From positions 227,871-291,870 of the forward strand of contig CAJNCY010000001.1 of assembly GCA_905221375.1 (NCBI GenBank): 64,000 bases of DNA, read 5' to 3'. Below are positions 29,863 to 39,303 of this stretch, in pieces; the stretch's first letter is position 1; each line of letters starts with the position of its first letter. This DNA comes from a bacterium. GTDB taxonomy: Bacteria > Bacillota > Bacilli > Lactobacillales > Streptococcaceae. Below the pieces are notes generated by a model. That model did not search any database and had not been told where the DNA came from. It saw nothing but the letters and a program-made list of their open reading frames with translations. The translations under genes and the position numbers were made by a program.

Positions 29863-30429
29863 TCAGGCCTGGTCTGTCCGAGAGAAATTGCTGACGACAG
29901 TGATATTCCGATTGGGAACGAAGTGCAGAACCTGATCTTCTCCTCTGAGTTGAGTTGTTCGAATACCTACACTGACAACCTTACCCGATACAGTAATAGG
30001 ACCATTTGTCAGAACAACCTCATCTCCCACATCCAGTTGACGTTCAAAAAGGATGAAAAAGCCATTGATGACATCAGATAGAAAACCTTGGGCTCCCATC
30101 CCAATCGCCACCCCAGCAATACCAGCTCCAGCCAGCAAACTAGAAACTGGCAAACCTAAAATCGACAAAATGCAGTAAAGTAAAAAGAAATAAAGGGTAT
30201 AATTAAACACATTTTCTAACAGACGTGAGATGGTTTTCTGACGCCCGACATCATGGCGAGACATTTTTAGAGAAGGTTTAACAATTCTCTGCACCATGGT
30301 ATGGAGCAATTTCTTAGCTATATAAAAGAGCAAAAATAAGAATAAAAGAGAAAGTATCTTGGTCAAGATATTCTCGATAATCGCTGTAATATTAAGCTTA
30401 TTGAGATAGGTTTGAATAAATTCTTGCAT
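29863..30429 (-). CDS. Small-conductance mechanosensitive channel (MscS family), short form
   Basis: A 188-residue MscS-type channel: membrane segments at about 20-45, 70-90 and 95-125, with the pore helix rich in Gly/Ala (LLAGAGIAGVAIGMGAQG), then the beta domain (LDVGDEVVLTNGPITVSGKV...VPNRNITVVSN). The protein ends just after this domain, without the alpha/beta C-terminal vestibule domain seen in longer MscS proteins. It could be a natural short form or a truncation. No frameshift evidence was identified. Confidence 0.85.
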   Translation of the reverse strand: MQEFIQTYLNKLNITAIIENILTKILSLLFLFLLFYIAKKLLHTMVQRIVKPSLKMSRHDVGRQKTISRLLENVFNYTLYFFLLYCILSILGLPVSSLLAGAGIAGVAIGMGAQGFLSDVINGFFILFERQLDVGDEVVLTNGPITVSGKVVSVGIRTTQLRGEDQVLHFVPNRNITVVSNFSRTDQA

Positions 30430-30521
30430 AGAAAACTCCTTTCATTTATTATACCATACTTTCATAAAGTGTCATTCTCCATAAATATTCAAAAATAATT
30501 TCAAAAATAGACAGAAAATTC

Positions 30522-30550
30522 TTGATTTTAGTTCATATTTATACTATAAT
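30522..30550 (+). promoter_or_regulatory. sstT promoter
   Basis: TTGATT (30522-30527), 17-bp spacer, TATAAT (30545-30550), then an AAAGGAG ribosome binding site before the ATG at 30581. Confidence 0.8.
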
Positions 30551-30580
30551 CATAAACATTACACAACAAAGGAGATTATT

Positions 30581-31786
30581 ATGAAAAAATTCATTCATGC
30601 TTGGAATAAGGCAAGCCTAATCAAACGTATCTTGATTGGTATGCTTATTGGAGGAACCCTAGGACTGACACTTCCTAACATTTCAGGAATTGGCCTGCTA
30701 GGAGATCTCTTTGTTGGTGGCCTTAAAGCCATCGCACCGATTCTGGTCTTTGCCCTCGTTGCCAATGCCCTTTCCCAACATCAAAAGGGACAAGATAGCA
30801 ATATGAAAACCGTTATCTTCCTTTACTTGGTGGGAACCTTTGCCGCTGCCCTTATCGCTGTACTAGCAAGTTTCATTGTACCTGTTGAAATCACCCTAAA
30901 TAGCGCTAATACCGATATTGCTCCACCAGATGGGATTGGACAGGTCCTCAGCAACCTCTTGCTCAAACTAGTTGACAATCCAGTCAATGCCCTTGTCACA
31001 GCCAACTACATTGGTATCCTATCATGGGCAGTTGTTTTCGGGATTGCCATGAGAGAGGCAAGTAAAAACAGTAAAGAATTGCTGAAAACCATGGCTGATG
31101 TGACTTCTAAGATTGTCGAATGGATCATTAACCTGGCTCCATTTGGAATCCTTGGCCTTGTCTTCAAAACTATTTCTGATAAGGGAATCGGAAGCCTAGC
31201 CAACTACGGAATCTTGCTTGCCCTCTTGGTGACAACTATGTTCTTTGTGGCTCTGGTAGTCAATCCATTGATTGCCTTCCTCTTTATGAAGAGAAACCCT
31301 TATCCCCTCGTTTGGAAATGTTTGCGTGTCAGCGGTGTGACAGCCTTCTTTACTCGTAGTTCTGCGGCTAACATCCCTGTCAACATGAAACTTTGTCACG
31401 ACCTTGGACTGGATCCAGATACCTATTCTGTTTCTATCCCACTTGGTTCTACTATCAACATGGCCGGGGCAGCGATTACCATTAACGTTTTGACCCTTGC
31501 TGCAGTAAATACTCTTGGAATCCCCGTTGACTTCGCCACAGCCTTTGTCCTCAGTGTGGTAGCAGCTATCTCAGCCTGTGGTGCTTCTGGTATTGCCGGC
31601 GGTTCCCTCCTCCTTATCCCAGTTGCTTGTAGCCTTTTCGGTATTTCTAACGATATTGCCATGCAAGTTGTCGGAGTTGGTTTTGTGATTGGTGTCATCC
31701 AAGACTCATGTGAAACAGCCCTTAACTCTTCTACAGACGTCCTCTTTACTGCCGTTGCCGAATACGCAGCAGCCCGTAAAAAATAG
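30581..31786 (+). CDS. sstT: Serine/threonine:Na+ symporter SstT
   Basis: A 401-residue DAACS-family transporter. Visible hallmarks are the HP1-like [13 protein letters not shown], the sodium/substrate motif [13 protein letters not shown] (TM7), and [16 protein letters not shown] (HP2), matching SstT serine/threonine uptake. It starts a plus-strand pair with the downstream exporter-like gene, with a terminator between them. Confidence 0.93.
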   Translation: MKKFIHAWNKASLIKRILIGMLIGGTLGLTLPNISGIGLLGDLFVGGLKAIAPILVFALVANALSQHQKGQDSNMKTVIFLYLVGTFAAALIAVLASFIVPVEITLNSANTDIAPPDGIGQVLSNLLLKLVDNPVNALVTANYIGILSWAVVFGIAMREASKNSKELLKTMADVTSKIVEWIINLAPFGILGLVFKTISDKGIGSLANYGILLALLVTTMFFVALVVNPLIAFLFMKRNPYPLVWKCLRVSGVTAFFTRSSAANIPVNMKLCHDLGLDPDTYSVSIPLGSTINMAGAAITINVLTLAAVNTLGIPVDFATAFVLSVVAAISACGASGIAGGSLLLIPVACSLFGISNDIAMQVVGVGFVIGVIQDSCETALNSSTDVLFTAVAEYAAARKK

Positions 31787-31791
31787 CGCAT

Positions 31792-31825
31792 AAAGGCAAG
31801 CCTGCTCAGGTCTTGTCTTTTACGC
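31792..31825 (+). terminator. Terminator after sstT
   Basis: Imperfect stem AAAGGCAAGCCTG/CAGGTCTTGTCTTT with CT loop followed by a T-rich stretch, five bases past the stop. Confidence 0.65.
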
Positions 31826-31853
31826 TTTTATTCTAACTTACCAGGAAATTCTT

Positions 31854-32807
31854 ATGTCTATTAGCCAACGTACGGCCAAGCTCATCTTAGCTACCTGTCT
31901 TGCCTGCCTTCTTGCTTATTTTCTCAATCTTTCGTCAGCAGTTTCGGCCGGAATCATCGCCCTCTTGAGCCTATCTGATACGCGTAGAAGTACCTTAAAA
32001 CTGGCCCGCAATCGGCTCTTTTCCATGCTTCTGGCTCTGGTTATCGGGGTTTTGGCTTTTCACTTGAGCGGATTTCATATCTGGAGTCTTGGCCTCTATC
32101 TAGCACTTTATGTGCCTCTAGCCTATAAGATGGGTTGGGAAATTGGCATCACACCAAGCACTGTTTTAGTTAGCCATCTCTTGGTGCAAGAGTCAACCTC
32201 TCCAGACCTTCTAGTCAACGAATTCCTTCTCTTTGCTATCGGTACAGGATTTGCCTTGCTTGTCAATCTCTACATGCCTTCACGAGAAGAGGAAATTCAT
32301 CACTACCACACATTGGTAGAAGAAAAGTTAAAAGATATCCTCCAACGCTTCAAATATTATTTATCCAGAGGGGATGGACGCAACCGAGCACAACTGGTTG
32401 AAGAATTAGACACCCTTTTGGAAGAAGCACTCAGACTGGTCTATTTGGATCACTCAGACCACCTCTTTCACCAGACCGATTACCATATTCACTACTTTGA
32501 GATGAGACAGCGACAAAGTCGCATCCTGCGAAACATGGCCCAGCAAATCAACACCTGTCACCTAGCTGCTAGTGAAAGTCTGATTTTGGCCCAACTCTTT
32601 TCAAAAATTGCAGGGCAACTGAGCCAGACCAATCCTGCTTCTGATTTACTAGATGAAATCGAACGCTATCTAGAAGTCTTTCGGAACCGCAGTCTGCCCA
32701 AGACAAGAGAAGAATTTGAAACCCGCGCCACCCTTCTTCAACTCCTACGTGAAGCCAAAACTTTCATCCAAGTCAAAGTTGACTTTTATCAAAAATATGG
32801 ACAGTAA
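31854..32807 (+). CDS. Aromatic acid exporter (ArAE)/DUF939-family membrane protein
   Basis: A 317-residue protein with about five or six N-terminal membrane helices (1-145) and a soluble, helical C-terminal domain (about 150-317), the layout of the streptococcal DUF939 plus DUF939_C family related to aromatic acid exporters. Substrate unknown. A BOX element follows its stop codon immediately. Confidence 0.8.
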   Translation: MSISQRTAKLILATCLACLLAYFLNLSSAVSAGIIALLSLSDTRRSTLKLARNRLFSMLLALVIGVLAFHLSGFHIWSLGLYLALYVPLAYKMGWEIGITPSTVLVSHLLVQESTSPDLLVNEFLLFAIGTGFALLVNLYMPSREEEIHHYHTLVEEKLKDILQRFKYYLSRGDGRNRAQLVEELDTLLEEALRLVYLDHSDHLFHQTDYHIHYFEMRQRQSRILRNMAQQINTCHLAASESLILAQLFSKIAGQLSQTNPASDLLDEIERYLEVFRNRSLPKTREEFETRATLLQLLREAKTFIQVKVDFYQKYGQ

Positions 32808-33180
32808 TACTCTTCGAAAATCTCTTCAAACTACGTCAGCGTCGCCTTGCCGTATATAGGTTACTGACTTCGTCAGTTCTATCCACAACCTCAAAACGGT
32901 GTTTTGAGCTGACTTCGTCAGTTCTATCCACAACCTCAAAACGGTGTTTTGAGCTGACTTCGTCAGTTCTATCCACAACCTCAAAACGGTGTTTTGAGCT
33001 GACTTCGTCAGTTCTATCCACAACCTCAAAACGGTGTTTTGAGCTGACTTCGTCAGTTCTATCCACAACCTCAAAACGGTGTTTTGAGCTGACTTCGTCA
33101 GTTCTATCCACAACCTCAAAACGGTGTTTTGAGCAGCCTGAGGCTAGCTTCCTAGTTTGCTCTTTAATTTTCATTGAGTA
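32808..33180. repeat. BOX element with six boxB units
   Basis: A 373-bp element. The left end carries boxA (TACTCTTCGAAAATC and the core CGTCAGCGTCGCCTTGCCGTA, an exact match to the BOX fingerprinting sequence). The middle holds six 45-bp boxB units. The right end is boxC (GCTAGCTTCCTAGTTTGC, ending CATTGAGTA). It separates the plus-strand ArAE gene from the accessory Sec island. Confidence 0.93.
32864..33133. repeat. Six tandem 45-bp boxB repeats
   Basis: Six head-to-tail, apparently identical 45-bp units begin at 32864, 32909, 32954, 32999, 33044 and 33089. Each holds two hairpins: CTGAC/GTCAG with TTC loop, and CTCAAAAC/GTTTTGAG with GGT loop. The number of units is likely to vary between isolates. 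Confidence 0.93.
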
Positions 33181-33181
33181 T

Positions 33182-33234
33182 AAAAAAGAAAACTTCAGAA
33201 CAATCACAAAAGGTGAATATCTGAAGTTTTCTTT
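33182..33234 (-). terminator. Terminator of the accessory Sec operon
   Basis: A 14-bp stem (AAAGAAAACTTCAG and its complement) encloses a 22-base loop right at the asp5 stop. A T-rich run follows on the minus strand. Confidence 0.7.
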
Positions 33235-33458
33235 TATTTGTAAGTTATCACCATAAAGGTTAATAGTAAAACGAATAAGGCCAAACTCACCAATAAAGTG
33301 AGCACCTTTACCAAGGTATTGCTCTGCCAGTAACTTGGTTTACCAATATTACTAGTGGCATCCATGGAAAATAGTTGATTTTGACGGGGTTGTATGGTTA
33401 CCAATACAATCAAAGCAAGAGAGAGGACAATAGCTAAAACAATCAGTATTTCAATCAT
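33234..33458 (-). CDS. asp5: Accessory Sec protein Asp5 (SecG-like)
   Basis: A 74-residue protein with two membrane helices (about 3-20 and 48-72) and a hydrophilic link containing the SecG-like segment. Asp5 resembles SecG and is thought to support the SecY2 channel. It is the last gene of the island, four bases after asp4, with a GAGGTAGG ribosome binding site that includes the asp4 stop. Confidence 0.85.
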   Translation of the reverse strand: MIEILIVLAIVLSLALIVLVTIQPRQNQLFSMDATSNIGKPSYWQSNTLVKVLTLLVSLALFVLLLTFMVITYK

Positions 33459-33462
33459 AGGC

Positions 33463-33642
33463 CTACCTCAAAATTCCCAACAAAGTAAAGAGCAAACCAA
33501 TCAGAATCATCAAACCCAGTAAGAGTGAAAAAGTCTTACTAATCTTTTCCCCTCGGGTTTCTTTTTCCTTCTTGATGGGTTTTTGTTTCAACTCTTCCAT
33601 GCGACCTTCAACGTCTTTGTAAAATAAATCTTCCTCTGACAT
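33463..33642 (-). CDS. asp4: Accessory Sec protein Asp4 (SecE-like)
   Basis: A 59-residue ORF, beginning MSEEDLFYKDVEGRMEEL and ending in one membrane helix (about 38-57). Asp4 is the SecE-like partner of SecY2. The ATG follows the gtfB stop by one base, with the ribosome binding site GGAGG inside the end of gtfB. Size, single C-terminal helix and position between gtfB and asp5 all support the call. Confidence 0.88.
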   Translation of the reverse strand: MSEEDLFYKDVEGRMEELKQKPIKKEKETRGEKISKTFSLLLGLMILIGLLFTLLGILR

Positions 33643-33643
33643 A

Positions 33644-34981
33644 TTAGCCTCCTAAAACAGTTTGCATGGTTTCCTGATATCGCACCAAATCAACATAATT
33701 TGCATGTTGGCCTTGTTTGCCAAGTGCCTGATTCATTTGATCAACATCTGAAAGGGCCAATTTAATGGTCTCAACCAAAGCAGAAACTTCACTACTTTCA
33801 AATAGATGATCAGGAGCGATATAGAGTCTATTGTGTACCGTTTGGTTAAATCCAAGAATCAAGAGATTGTGCTCAAAGGCCTGACGCACCGCCTGCAACA
33901 ACTCATTGCTGTGATTGATATCCAAATAAATATCCGACAGTTGATACAACTCCTGAATCTTCTGTGGACTAGCGTTCTGATAAAGTACCACATTAGGATA
34001 GCGAAGCATATCTAAGAGCTTAGAAGACATCTCTGTCACCGCTGCGATACGGAAGGTAACATCAGGCAAGGCTTCTACGATTGCTTCCACTTTCTCAATC
34101 TGATCGGAATTAGTCAAGATTAAGGCATCTCGTCTTAGGAAATTATCACGTTTGAACTGATAATGGTAACCCAAGTGCACAAACTGATCATGGTATTTCT
34201 CGTCAGTCAACTCTAAAGCGCGTTCATAAGTCGCCTTGTTGGGAATGATGATTTTCTTAGTACGCACATTATCACTTTCCAAAATCAACTGCATATTGCC
34301 TGGAATGGCATCATAGAGAGGTTCCTGCCAAACCAAAACATCTGAGCCAGACTTATCTGGATGATGGAAGGAAACCAAGAAAGGAGTCGCTAGAGTATTA
34401 AAGATAAGCTGGCTTGTATCTATTTCCAAATCTTGCAAAAAGAAGGTGATAAATTCAACCTTATTTGCAAAGTAATGCATGGGCTGACCAGGTAAAGTCA
34501 ATAAGATATCTCCCGTCACATGGTTTTCAAGTAAAACTTGTTGATCATTGACATCTTGGTAAATCGTCATAATCAGCTCACTATCTGCACTATAGGTCGT
34601 TGTAGCAAAACAAGCTCCGAAGCGATTGTAGTGGTCAACCTGACGTACTCGACCTTCTAGGTCTTTCCAGTCTACCTGTTTAACCAAGCGAGCCTGCATT
34701 CCATCAGCATAATGAATGACAGCTCTCTCCTGTGTCATATCCTCAATACGAGCAGACTGATTATTGCCTGAAATTTCCCAAAAAGCTGGAACAGGAACTT
34801 GGTTGAAATAGAGAGGTTTCCCCTTTTCATAACCTAGATAATAGGTAAAAGGAGATACTAGACCATCAGGCAGAAAACCATCTGCATCGATGACCACTCC
34901 AAGTTGAGAAAGACCAGTAGCGACTAGACTTTCATGTAAATCTCGACTTTCCTGACTATAACGATCATAAAGTTCAATCAT
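33644..34981 (-). CDS. gtfB: GtfB, chaperone-like subunit of the SRR O-GlcNAc transferase
   Basis: A 445-residue partner of GtfA; together they attach the first GlcNAc to Ser/Thr of the SRR protein in the cytoplasm. GtfB holds the acceptor and lacks a catalytic site. Residues 285-411 (ALILTNSDQIEKV, LPDVTFRIAA, IYLDINHSNELL) form a Rossmann-like module that recurs at the end of every GT8 protein in this island. It overlaps gtfA by eight bases. Confidence 0.92.
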   Translation of the reverse strand: MIELYDRYSQESRDLHESLVATGLSQLGVVIDADGFLPDGLVSPFTYYLGYEKGKPLYFNQVPVPAFWEISGNNQSARIEDMTQERAVIHYADGMQARLVKQVDWKDLEGRVRQVDHYNRFGACFATTTYSADSELIMTIYQDVNDQQVLLENHVTGDILLTLPGQPMHYFANKVEFITFFLQDLEIDTSQLIFNTLATPFLVSFHHPDKSGSDVLVWQEPLYDAIPGNMQLILESDNVRTKKIIIPNKATYERALELTDEKYHDQFVHLGYHYQFKRDNFLRRDALILTNSDQIEKVEAIVEALPDVTFRIAAVTEMSSKLLDMLRYPNVVLYQNASPQKIQELYQLSDIYLDINHSNELLQAVRQAFEHNLLILGFNQTVHNRLYIAPDHLFESSEVSALVETIKLALSDVDQMNQALGKQGQHANYVDLVRYQETMQTVLGG

Positions 34982-36485
34982 GGAGCACCTCCTCTACTGT
35001 TTTCTTCCACTTTTCTAAAATTTCTTCGGTTAAGAAGCCTTCTGCAATTTGGTAAGAATGGGCACGCATATCCGCCAAACGATTTTCTTGATACAGTTGG
35101 CAAATCTTAGCTGCGTAAGCTTGCTTAATTTGGTCTTCTACATGGTCAGATGAACTTGGAATTAAATAACCATTTTTCCCATCTTCTATAAAGGTCTGAT
35201 TACCATAAGGCACATCAAAACCAATTAGAGGTAGACCTGAACCAATAGCTTCCATCAAGGTCAAACCAAATCCTTCACTGGTTGAAGCCGTCAAGTAGAC
35301 CTCATACTGGCTATAAATCTGCGAAAGTTCCGCATGCCCCTTGAGCTGGATATAATCCTCAGCCTGATGATTTGCAATAATTTCTCTGAGCAGAGAATCT
35401 TCTCCACCGCTACCATAAATATCAAAGGTTAATTCAGGTATTTCCTTACGAGCCTCAATGACCGCCTTAACCAACCAGTCAATGTGTTTTTCTTTAGCAA
35501 GACGTGAAGCCGTAATCAATGAAAATGGCTTACGTCCCTGACTTGACTCAGTTAATGCATCAATACTTCCTACAGGAATGGTAACAATCTTTGGTTGGTG
35601 CTGGGTGTATTTAGCAAATTGCTCTTGCAGAACTTCTCTCTGTCTATCAGTGGATACAATAAAGAAATCAACCTTATCTGCATTGGTAAACTGATAGTCA
35701 TAGTAGTTGTTCCAAAGGATATAGTCCTCATTTGTAGCATTTTCACTATAATGCTCCGCATGAACAACTACCGCTAAATGCGCTACTTGTGCTTCCTCAA
35801 AAACAACCTGTCCAATGCCTGTCTCCCTATCGAGAATGACCAAATCAGACTTGTTCAAATTCAAGGATTTCATAAAAGCACGCATAAAGGCTTGCTTTCC
35901 ATAGAAAATCTTATCCTTGAAACGATAAACTTCTTCCTTCCCTTGATTCATCAAGATATCATAGGCCGGAGTCCCGTCTTCATTATAAAAAGTTCTTTGG
36001 TATAATACTGCAACATTGTCCTTGGGAGCAAAGTATTCGCTACAATAACGCGTATAAGAAAAGTAATCCTTACGAATCAGTTTTCCTTTAAAGACATACT
36101 CGGCATGTTGAACCAAGTCCTTGTCCTCATCCACCAAATAACAGGTTACAAACTTATCTTGGTCAGAAAAGAAGACACGCAAGACCTTACCATTCTTTTC
36201 TCTACGGCTTTCCACACCGCCGAAAATAGCCAGGACATCATCCACTGTCACGCTAGTAGGTGCAATCTTGATGTCTGTAAAATGATTATAAAGCCAGATC
36301 ACTTGATCATCATCAAAACCAATATTGGCTGTTAAGTGCTGAATATTATCGGCTAAAATCATATCTGTAAAGATAAACTTAGAGGACAGATTTAATTTCC
36401 GAAAAACACCAGCACGATAGGCTTGGGCGTATTCAACACCACTACTAGCCCAGCCAAGTCCTAAATTTATATTGTAAATTGTCAT
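34974..36485 (-). CDS. gtfA: GtfA, catalytic subunit of the SRR O-GlcNAc transferase (GT4)
   Basis: A 503-residue GT-B-fold enzyme that transfers GlcNAc from UDP-GlcNAc to serine/threonine of the serine-rich adhesin. The C-terminal nucleotide-sugar domain has the retaining-GT signature STSEGFGLTLMEAIGSG with its conserved glutamates, and SRLAKEKHIDWLVKA. The extended beta-rich insert (about 60-200) is typical of SRR GtfA proteins. It follows secA2 by 12 bases. Confidence 0.94.
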   Translation of the reverse strand: MTIYNINLGLGWASSGVEYAQAYRAGVFRKLNLSSKFIFTDMILADNIQHLTANIGFDDDQVIWLYNHFTDIKIAPTSVTVDDVLAIFGGVESRREKNGKVLRVFFSDQDKFVTCYLVDEDKDLVQHAEYVFKGKLIRKDYFSYTRYCSEYFAPKDNVAVLYQRTFYNEDGTPAYDILMNQGKEEVYRFKDKIFYGKQAFMRAFMKSLNLNKSDLVILDRETGIGQVVFEEAQVAHLAVVVHAEHYSENATNEDYILWNNYYDYQFTNADKVDFFIVSTDRQREVLQEQFAKYTQHQPKIVTIPVGSIDALTESSQGRKPFSLITASRLAKEKHIDWLVKAVIEARKEIPELTFDIYGSGGEDSLLREIIANHQAEDYIQLKGHAELSQIYSQYEVYLTASTSEGFGLTLMEAIGSGLPLIGFDVPYGNQTFIEDGKNGYLIPSSSDHVEDQIKQAYAAKICQLYQENRLADMRAHSYQIAEGFLTEEILEKWKKTVEEVLHD

Positions 36486-36497
36486 ATTTTCCTCTTT

Positions 36498-38870
36498 TTA
36501 TGGGAAATGAGTCATAATCTCACCCTTAGGAGTGACTTCAACCAAGCCCATCAGGAGATTACGCACCATATCCGCACGGATTTGTTCTTTCATGGCTTCA
36601 AAGCCTGCATAGGCTTCTTGATAATACTCTACGATCGGGTTTTTCTGACTAGCAGATTGACCACCGATAGCCATAGATAACTGTTGTAGATAGTCTACCT
36701 GCTCAACCCAGTTGTCATCAATAGCCTTGAGCATAGAAAGTCGTAAAAACTGTTCATATAAGCCATGTTCCTCAAGCAATTCTTTCTTTTCAGAAAGTTC
36801 TTTATCAATCACCTGCTTTATAAAGCTACGAACTGCAGTTTTGTCAGTCACATCTATATGATCTGGAACTTCTTTAATATGAAAACTAATATTGGTCACG
36901 ATAAAGTGGAAGAGTAACTCTCGGCTTTCATATTCTGAAGAAGTCACTTGATCTATGTAACTAGCAATGATTTCCTCTACAACATCCTCTAAGTCACGAG
37001 AACCATCTATTAGACGATTGCGCTCCTTGTAAATCATATCCCGTTGAATATTCATACTTTCAGCATATTCTAGAGTCTGACGACGTGCTGAACGTCCAGC
37101 ACTATCACTAGCATGCTGAGCCTTTTCGACTAGCCTTCGGTATTTACGACCTTTCAATACTTCTGGTTGAGTCATATCTTGAACCTGATAATCTTTGTAC
37201 TTTTTATGAACCCAAGATGGACCAAATTTCTTGATAACATCGTCCTCCAATGATACAAAAAACTTACTCATACCAGGATCTCCCTGACGACCAGATCGTC
37301 CACGAATTTGCAGGTCGATCCGCTGACTTTCCATCCGCTCAGTCCCAATAACAATCAAGCCACCGAGCTCTGCGACTCCTTTACCAAGCTTGATATCCGT
37401 ACCACGTCCTGCCATAGAGGTGGCCACTGTCACAGCCCCCATCTGACCTGACTCGGAGATAATCTGAGCCTCACGCGCCGCATTATTAGCATTTAGGACA
37501 TTATGGGCAATCCCTTCACGAAGCAAGAGTGACGAATAAAGTTGAGACATTTCAACTGAACCTACAAAAACGAGTAAGGGATTTCCCTTAGCATGGTATT
37601 CCTTGATGTACTCCAAAGAAGCATACACTTTTTCAGGTAAAGTAACGTATAGATTATCTGGATAATCAATCCGTTGTCTAGGACGATTGGTTGGAATGCG
37701 TACTACAGACATATTGTAGGTTTCAATAAACTCTTTTTCAGCGACCTTACCTGTCCCTGTCATACCAGATATCTTATTGAACATTTTAAAAAGACTCTGA
37801 TAGGTGATCGAGGCCATAGCCCGCGTCTCTGGAGATAATTTGACATGTTCCTTTGCCTCAATTGCCTGATGAAGGCCTCCCTGTAGTTTAGTCATCTCCA
37901 TTAGACGCCCTGTCCCCTTATCCACCAGTACCATTTCATCCCCACGAATGACATAGTCCTTGTCTTTGGTAAAGAGTTTATGGGCTCGAATCGCATACAC
38001 TAAATGGCGAGCAAAAACCGCATGTTCTTCCTTATAAAAATGATCTATTCCTAAGAAGCTTTCAGCAGCTTTAGCTCCCTTGGTAGTGAGCCAAACCTCA
38101 TCCTTCTCCTCCTTAAAGATATAGTCCTCCCCTTCAACCAAGGTCGTTACAAGCGTGTCAATAATACCATAGTGGTTAGACTGAACCCGAGGGGCTCCGG
38201 CAATGATAAGAGGGGTCTGAGCACTATCCAACAAGATATCATCAATCTCGTCAATAATGACATAATCAAAAGGGCGTAAAAATTTTCCCTTTTCATTGGA
38301 AGCAAGATTGTCACCCAAATAATCGAACCCTAAAGCTCCGTTAGTCGTATAAATGATATCAGATTCATAAATCTTTTTCTTCTCTTCCACGCTTAACTCA
38401 TCTTGAGGATCATCTGTTAAAGGTACCCCAATTGTCAATCCTAAGAAACGGTATACTTGTCCCATCTCCTCAGCATCGCGTTTAGCTAGATAGTCATTGG
38501 TGGTAATCAGCATGGTACCTTTACCTGTCAGGGCATTGAGATAAACAGGCATAGTGGCTGTCAAGGTTTTCCCCTCACCTGTATTCATCTCAGCAACATT
38601 TCCTTGATGAATAACGATTCCACCCATGACCTGAACATCATAAGGGAACATTCCCAATACGCGTTTATCCGCTTCACGAACAACTGCAAAAGCTTCTACC
38701 AATAGGTCATCGAGAGTTGCTCCATCAGCAAGACGTTGGCGAAACTCCACTGTTTTTGCCGCTAGTTCTTGGTCTGATAGGGACTCCATCTTTCCTTTAA
38801 AGGCATTAATCTTTCTTAAAATCCTTTTAACTTTCCGAAGTTGGAAATCTTGATAAAAACCTTTAAACAC
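36498..38870 (-). CDS. secA2: Accessory Sec ATPase SecA2
   Basis: A 790-residue motor that drives export of the glycosylated SRR protein through SecY2. Walker A ([11 protein letters not shown], near 95-105), DEIDD Walker [13 protein letters not shown] and [11 protein letters not shown] helicase motifs are intact. It is shorter than housekeeping SecA and lacks a C-terminal zinc-finger tail, as usual for SecA2. It overlaps asp3 by eight bases. Confidence 0.95.
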   Translation of the reverse strand: MFKGFYQDFQLRKVKRILRKINAFKGKMESLSDQELAAKTVEFRQRLADGATLDDLLVEAFAVVREADKRVLGMFPYDVQVMGGIVIHQGNVAEMNTGEGKTLTATMPVYLNALTGKGTMLITTNDYLAKRDAEEMGQVYRFLGLTIGVPLTDDPQDELSVEEKKKIYESDIIYTTNGALGFDYLGDNLASNEKGKFLRPFDYVIIDEIDDILLDSAQTPLIIAGAPRVQSNHYGIIDTLVTTLVEGEDYIFKEEKDEVWLTTKGAKAAESFLGIDHFYKEEHAVFARHLVYAIRAHKLFTKDKDYVIRGDEMVLVDKGTGRLMEMTKLQGGLHQAIEAKEHVKLSPETRAMASITYQSLFKMFNKISGMTGTGKVAEKEFIETYNMSVVRIPTNRPRQRIDYPDNLYVTLPEKVYASLEYIKEYHAKGNPLLVFVGSVEMSQLYSSLLLREGIAHNVLNANNAAREAQIISESGQMGAVTVATSMAGRGTDIKLGKGVAELGGLIVIGTERMESQRIDLQIRGRSGRQGDPGMSKFFVSLEDDVIKKFGPSWVHKKYKDYQVQDMTQPEVLKGRKYRRLVEKAQHASDSAGRSARRQTLEYAESMNIQRDMIYKERNRLIDGSRDLEDVVEEIIASYIDQVTSSEYESRELLFHFIVTNISFHIKEVPDHIDVTDKTAVRSFIKQVIDKELSEKKELLEEHGLYEQFLRLSMLKAIDDNWVEQVDYLQQLSMAIGGQSASQKNPIVEYYQEAYAGFEAMKEQIRADMVRNLLMGLVEVTPKGEIMTHFP

Positions 38871-39303
38871 GATTCATCTCCTTAATAGAAAAAGAATAGA
38901 AATCCATGGACTCAAAACCAGCACTTAGAAGGGAGACTTGATAGGTATAGGTATCATCAGGATAGGTAAAATCAAAGACCTTCGTTTTTTCAATTTTCTC
39001 TTCAATTAAATCCCCATATCTATCAAAAAAGGCAATCTTTGTATAGACTCCATTTGTAGGATGGCATTCAAGATTCATGCATAATTGATAATCCTGTTGT
39101 CTTTTAAGTAAGGGAAGACTGGGCTGAGTTCTAAAGGCTTGATAGTTCACACTGGAAAACCATTTTTTTAAGATTTCTCCTGATTTTACTAAAGGATTAT
39201 AAATACCTATATGGTGTTCTGAATGATAGATAACACTAGTTCCATACATGAATGTCGCTCCTACTGGTCCCCACTGAATATCTTGTCTTTGTTTAATAAT
39301 CAT
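38863..39303 (-). CDS. asp3: Accessory Sec protein Asp3
   Basis: A 146-residue soluble protein. Asp3 forms a complex with Asp1 and Asp2 that guides the adhesin to SecA2. The sequence ([33 protein letters not shown]) is beta-rich, resembling a carbohydrate-binding fold. It overlaps asp2 by four bases and secA2 by eight, indicating tight coupling. Confidence 0.9.
   Translation of the reverse strand: MIIKQRQDIQWGPVGATFMYGTSVIYHSEHHIGIYNPLVKSGEILKKWFSSVNYQAFRTQPSLPLLKRQQDYQLCMNLECHPTNGVYTKIAFFDRYGDLIEEKIEKTKVFDFTYPDDTYTYQVSLLSAGFESMDFYSFSIKEMNRV

Noticed and set aside
32864..33133. Possible CRISPR array from regular repeats
   Set aside because: Units are contiguous with no unique spacers and match boxB.
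32826..33207. Two overlapping minus-strand frames with 15-residue repeats
   Set aside because: They arise because boxB is 45 bp, a multiple of three; the sequence is a BOX element, not a gene.
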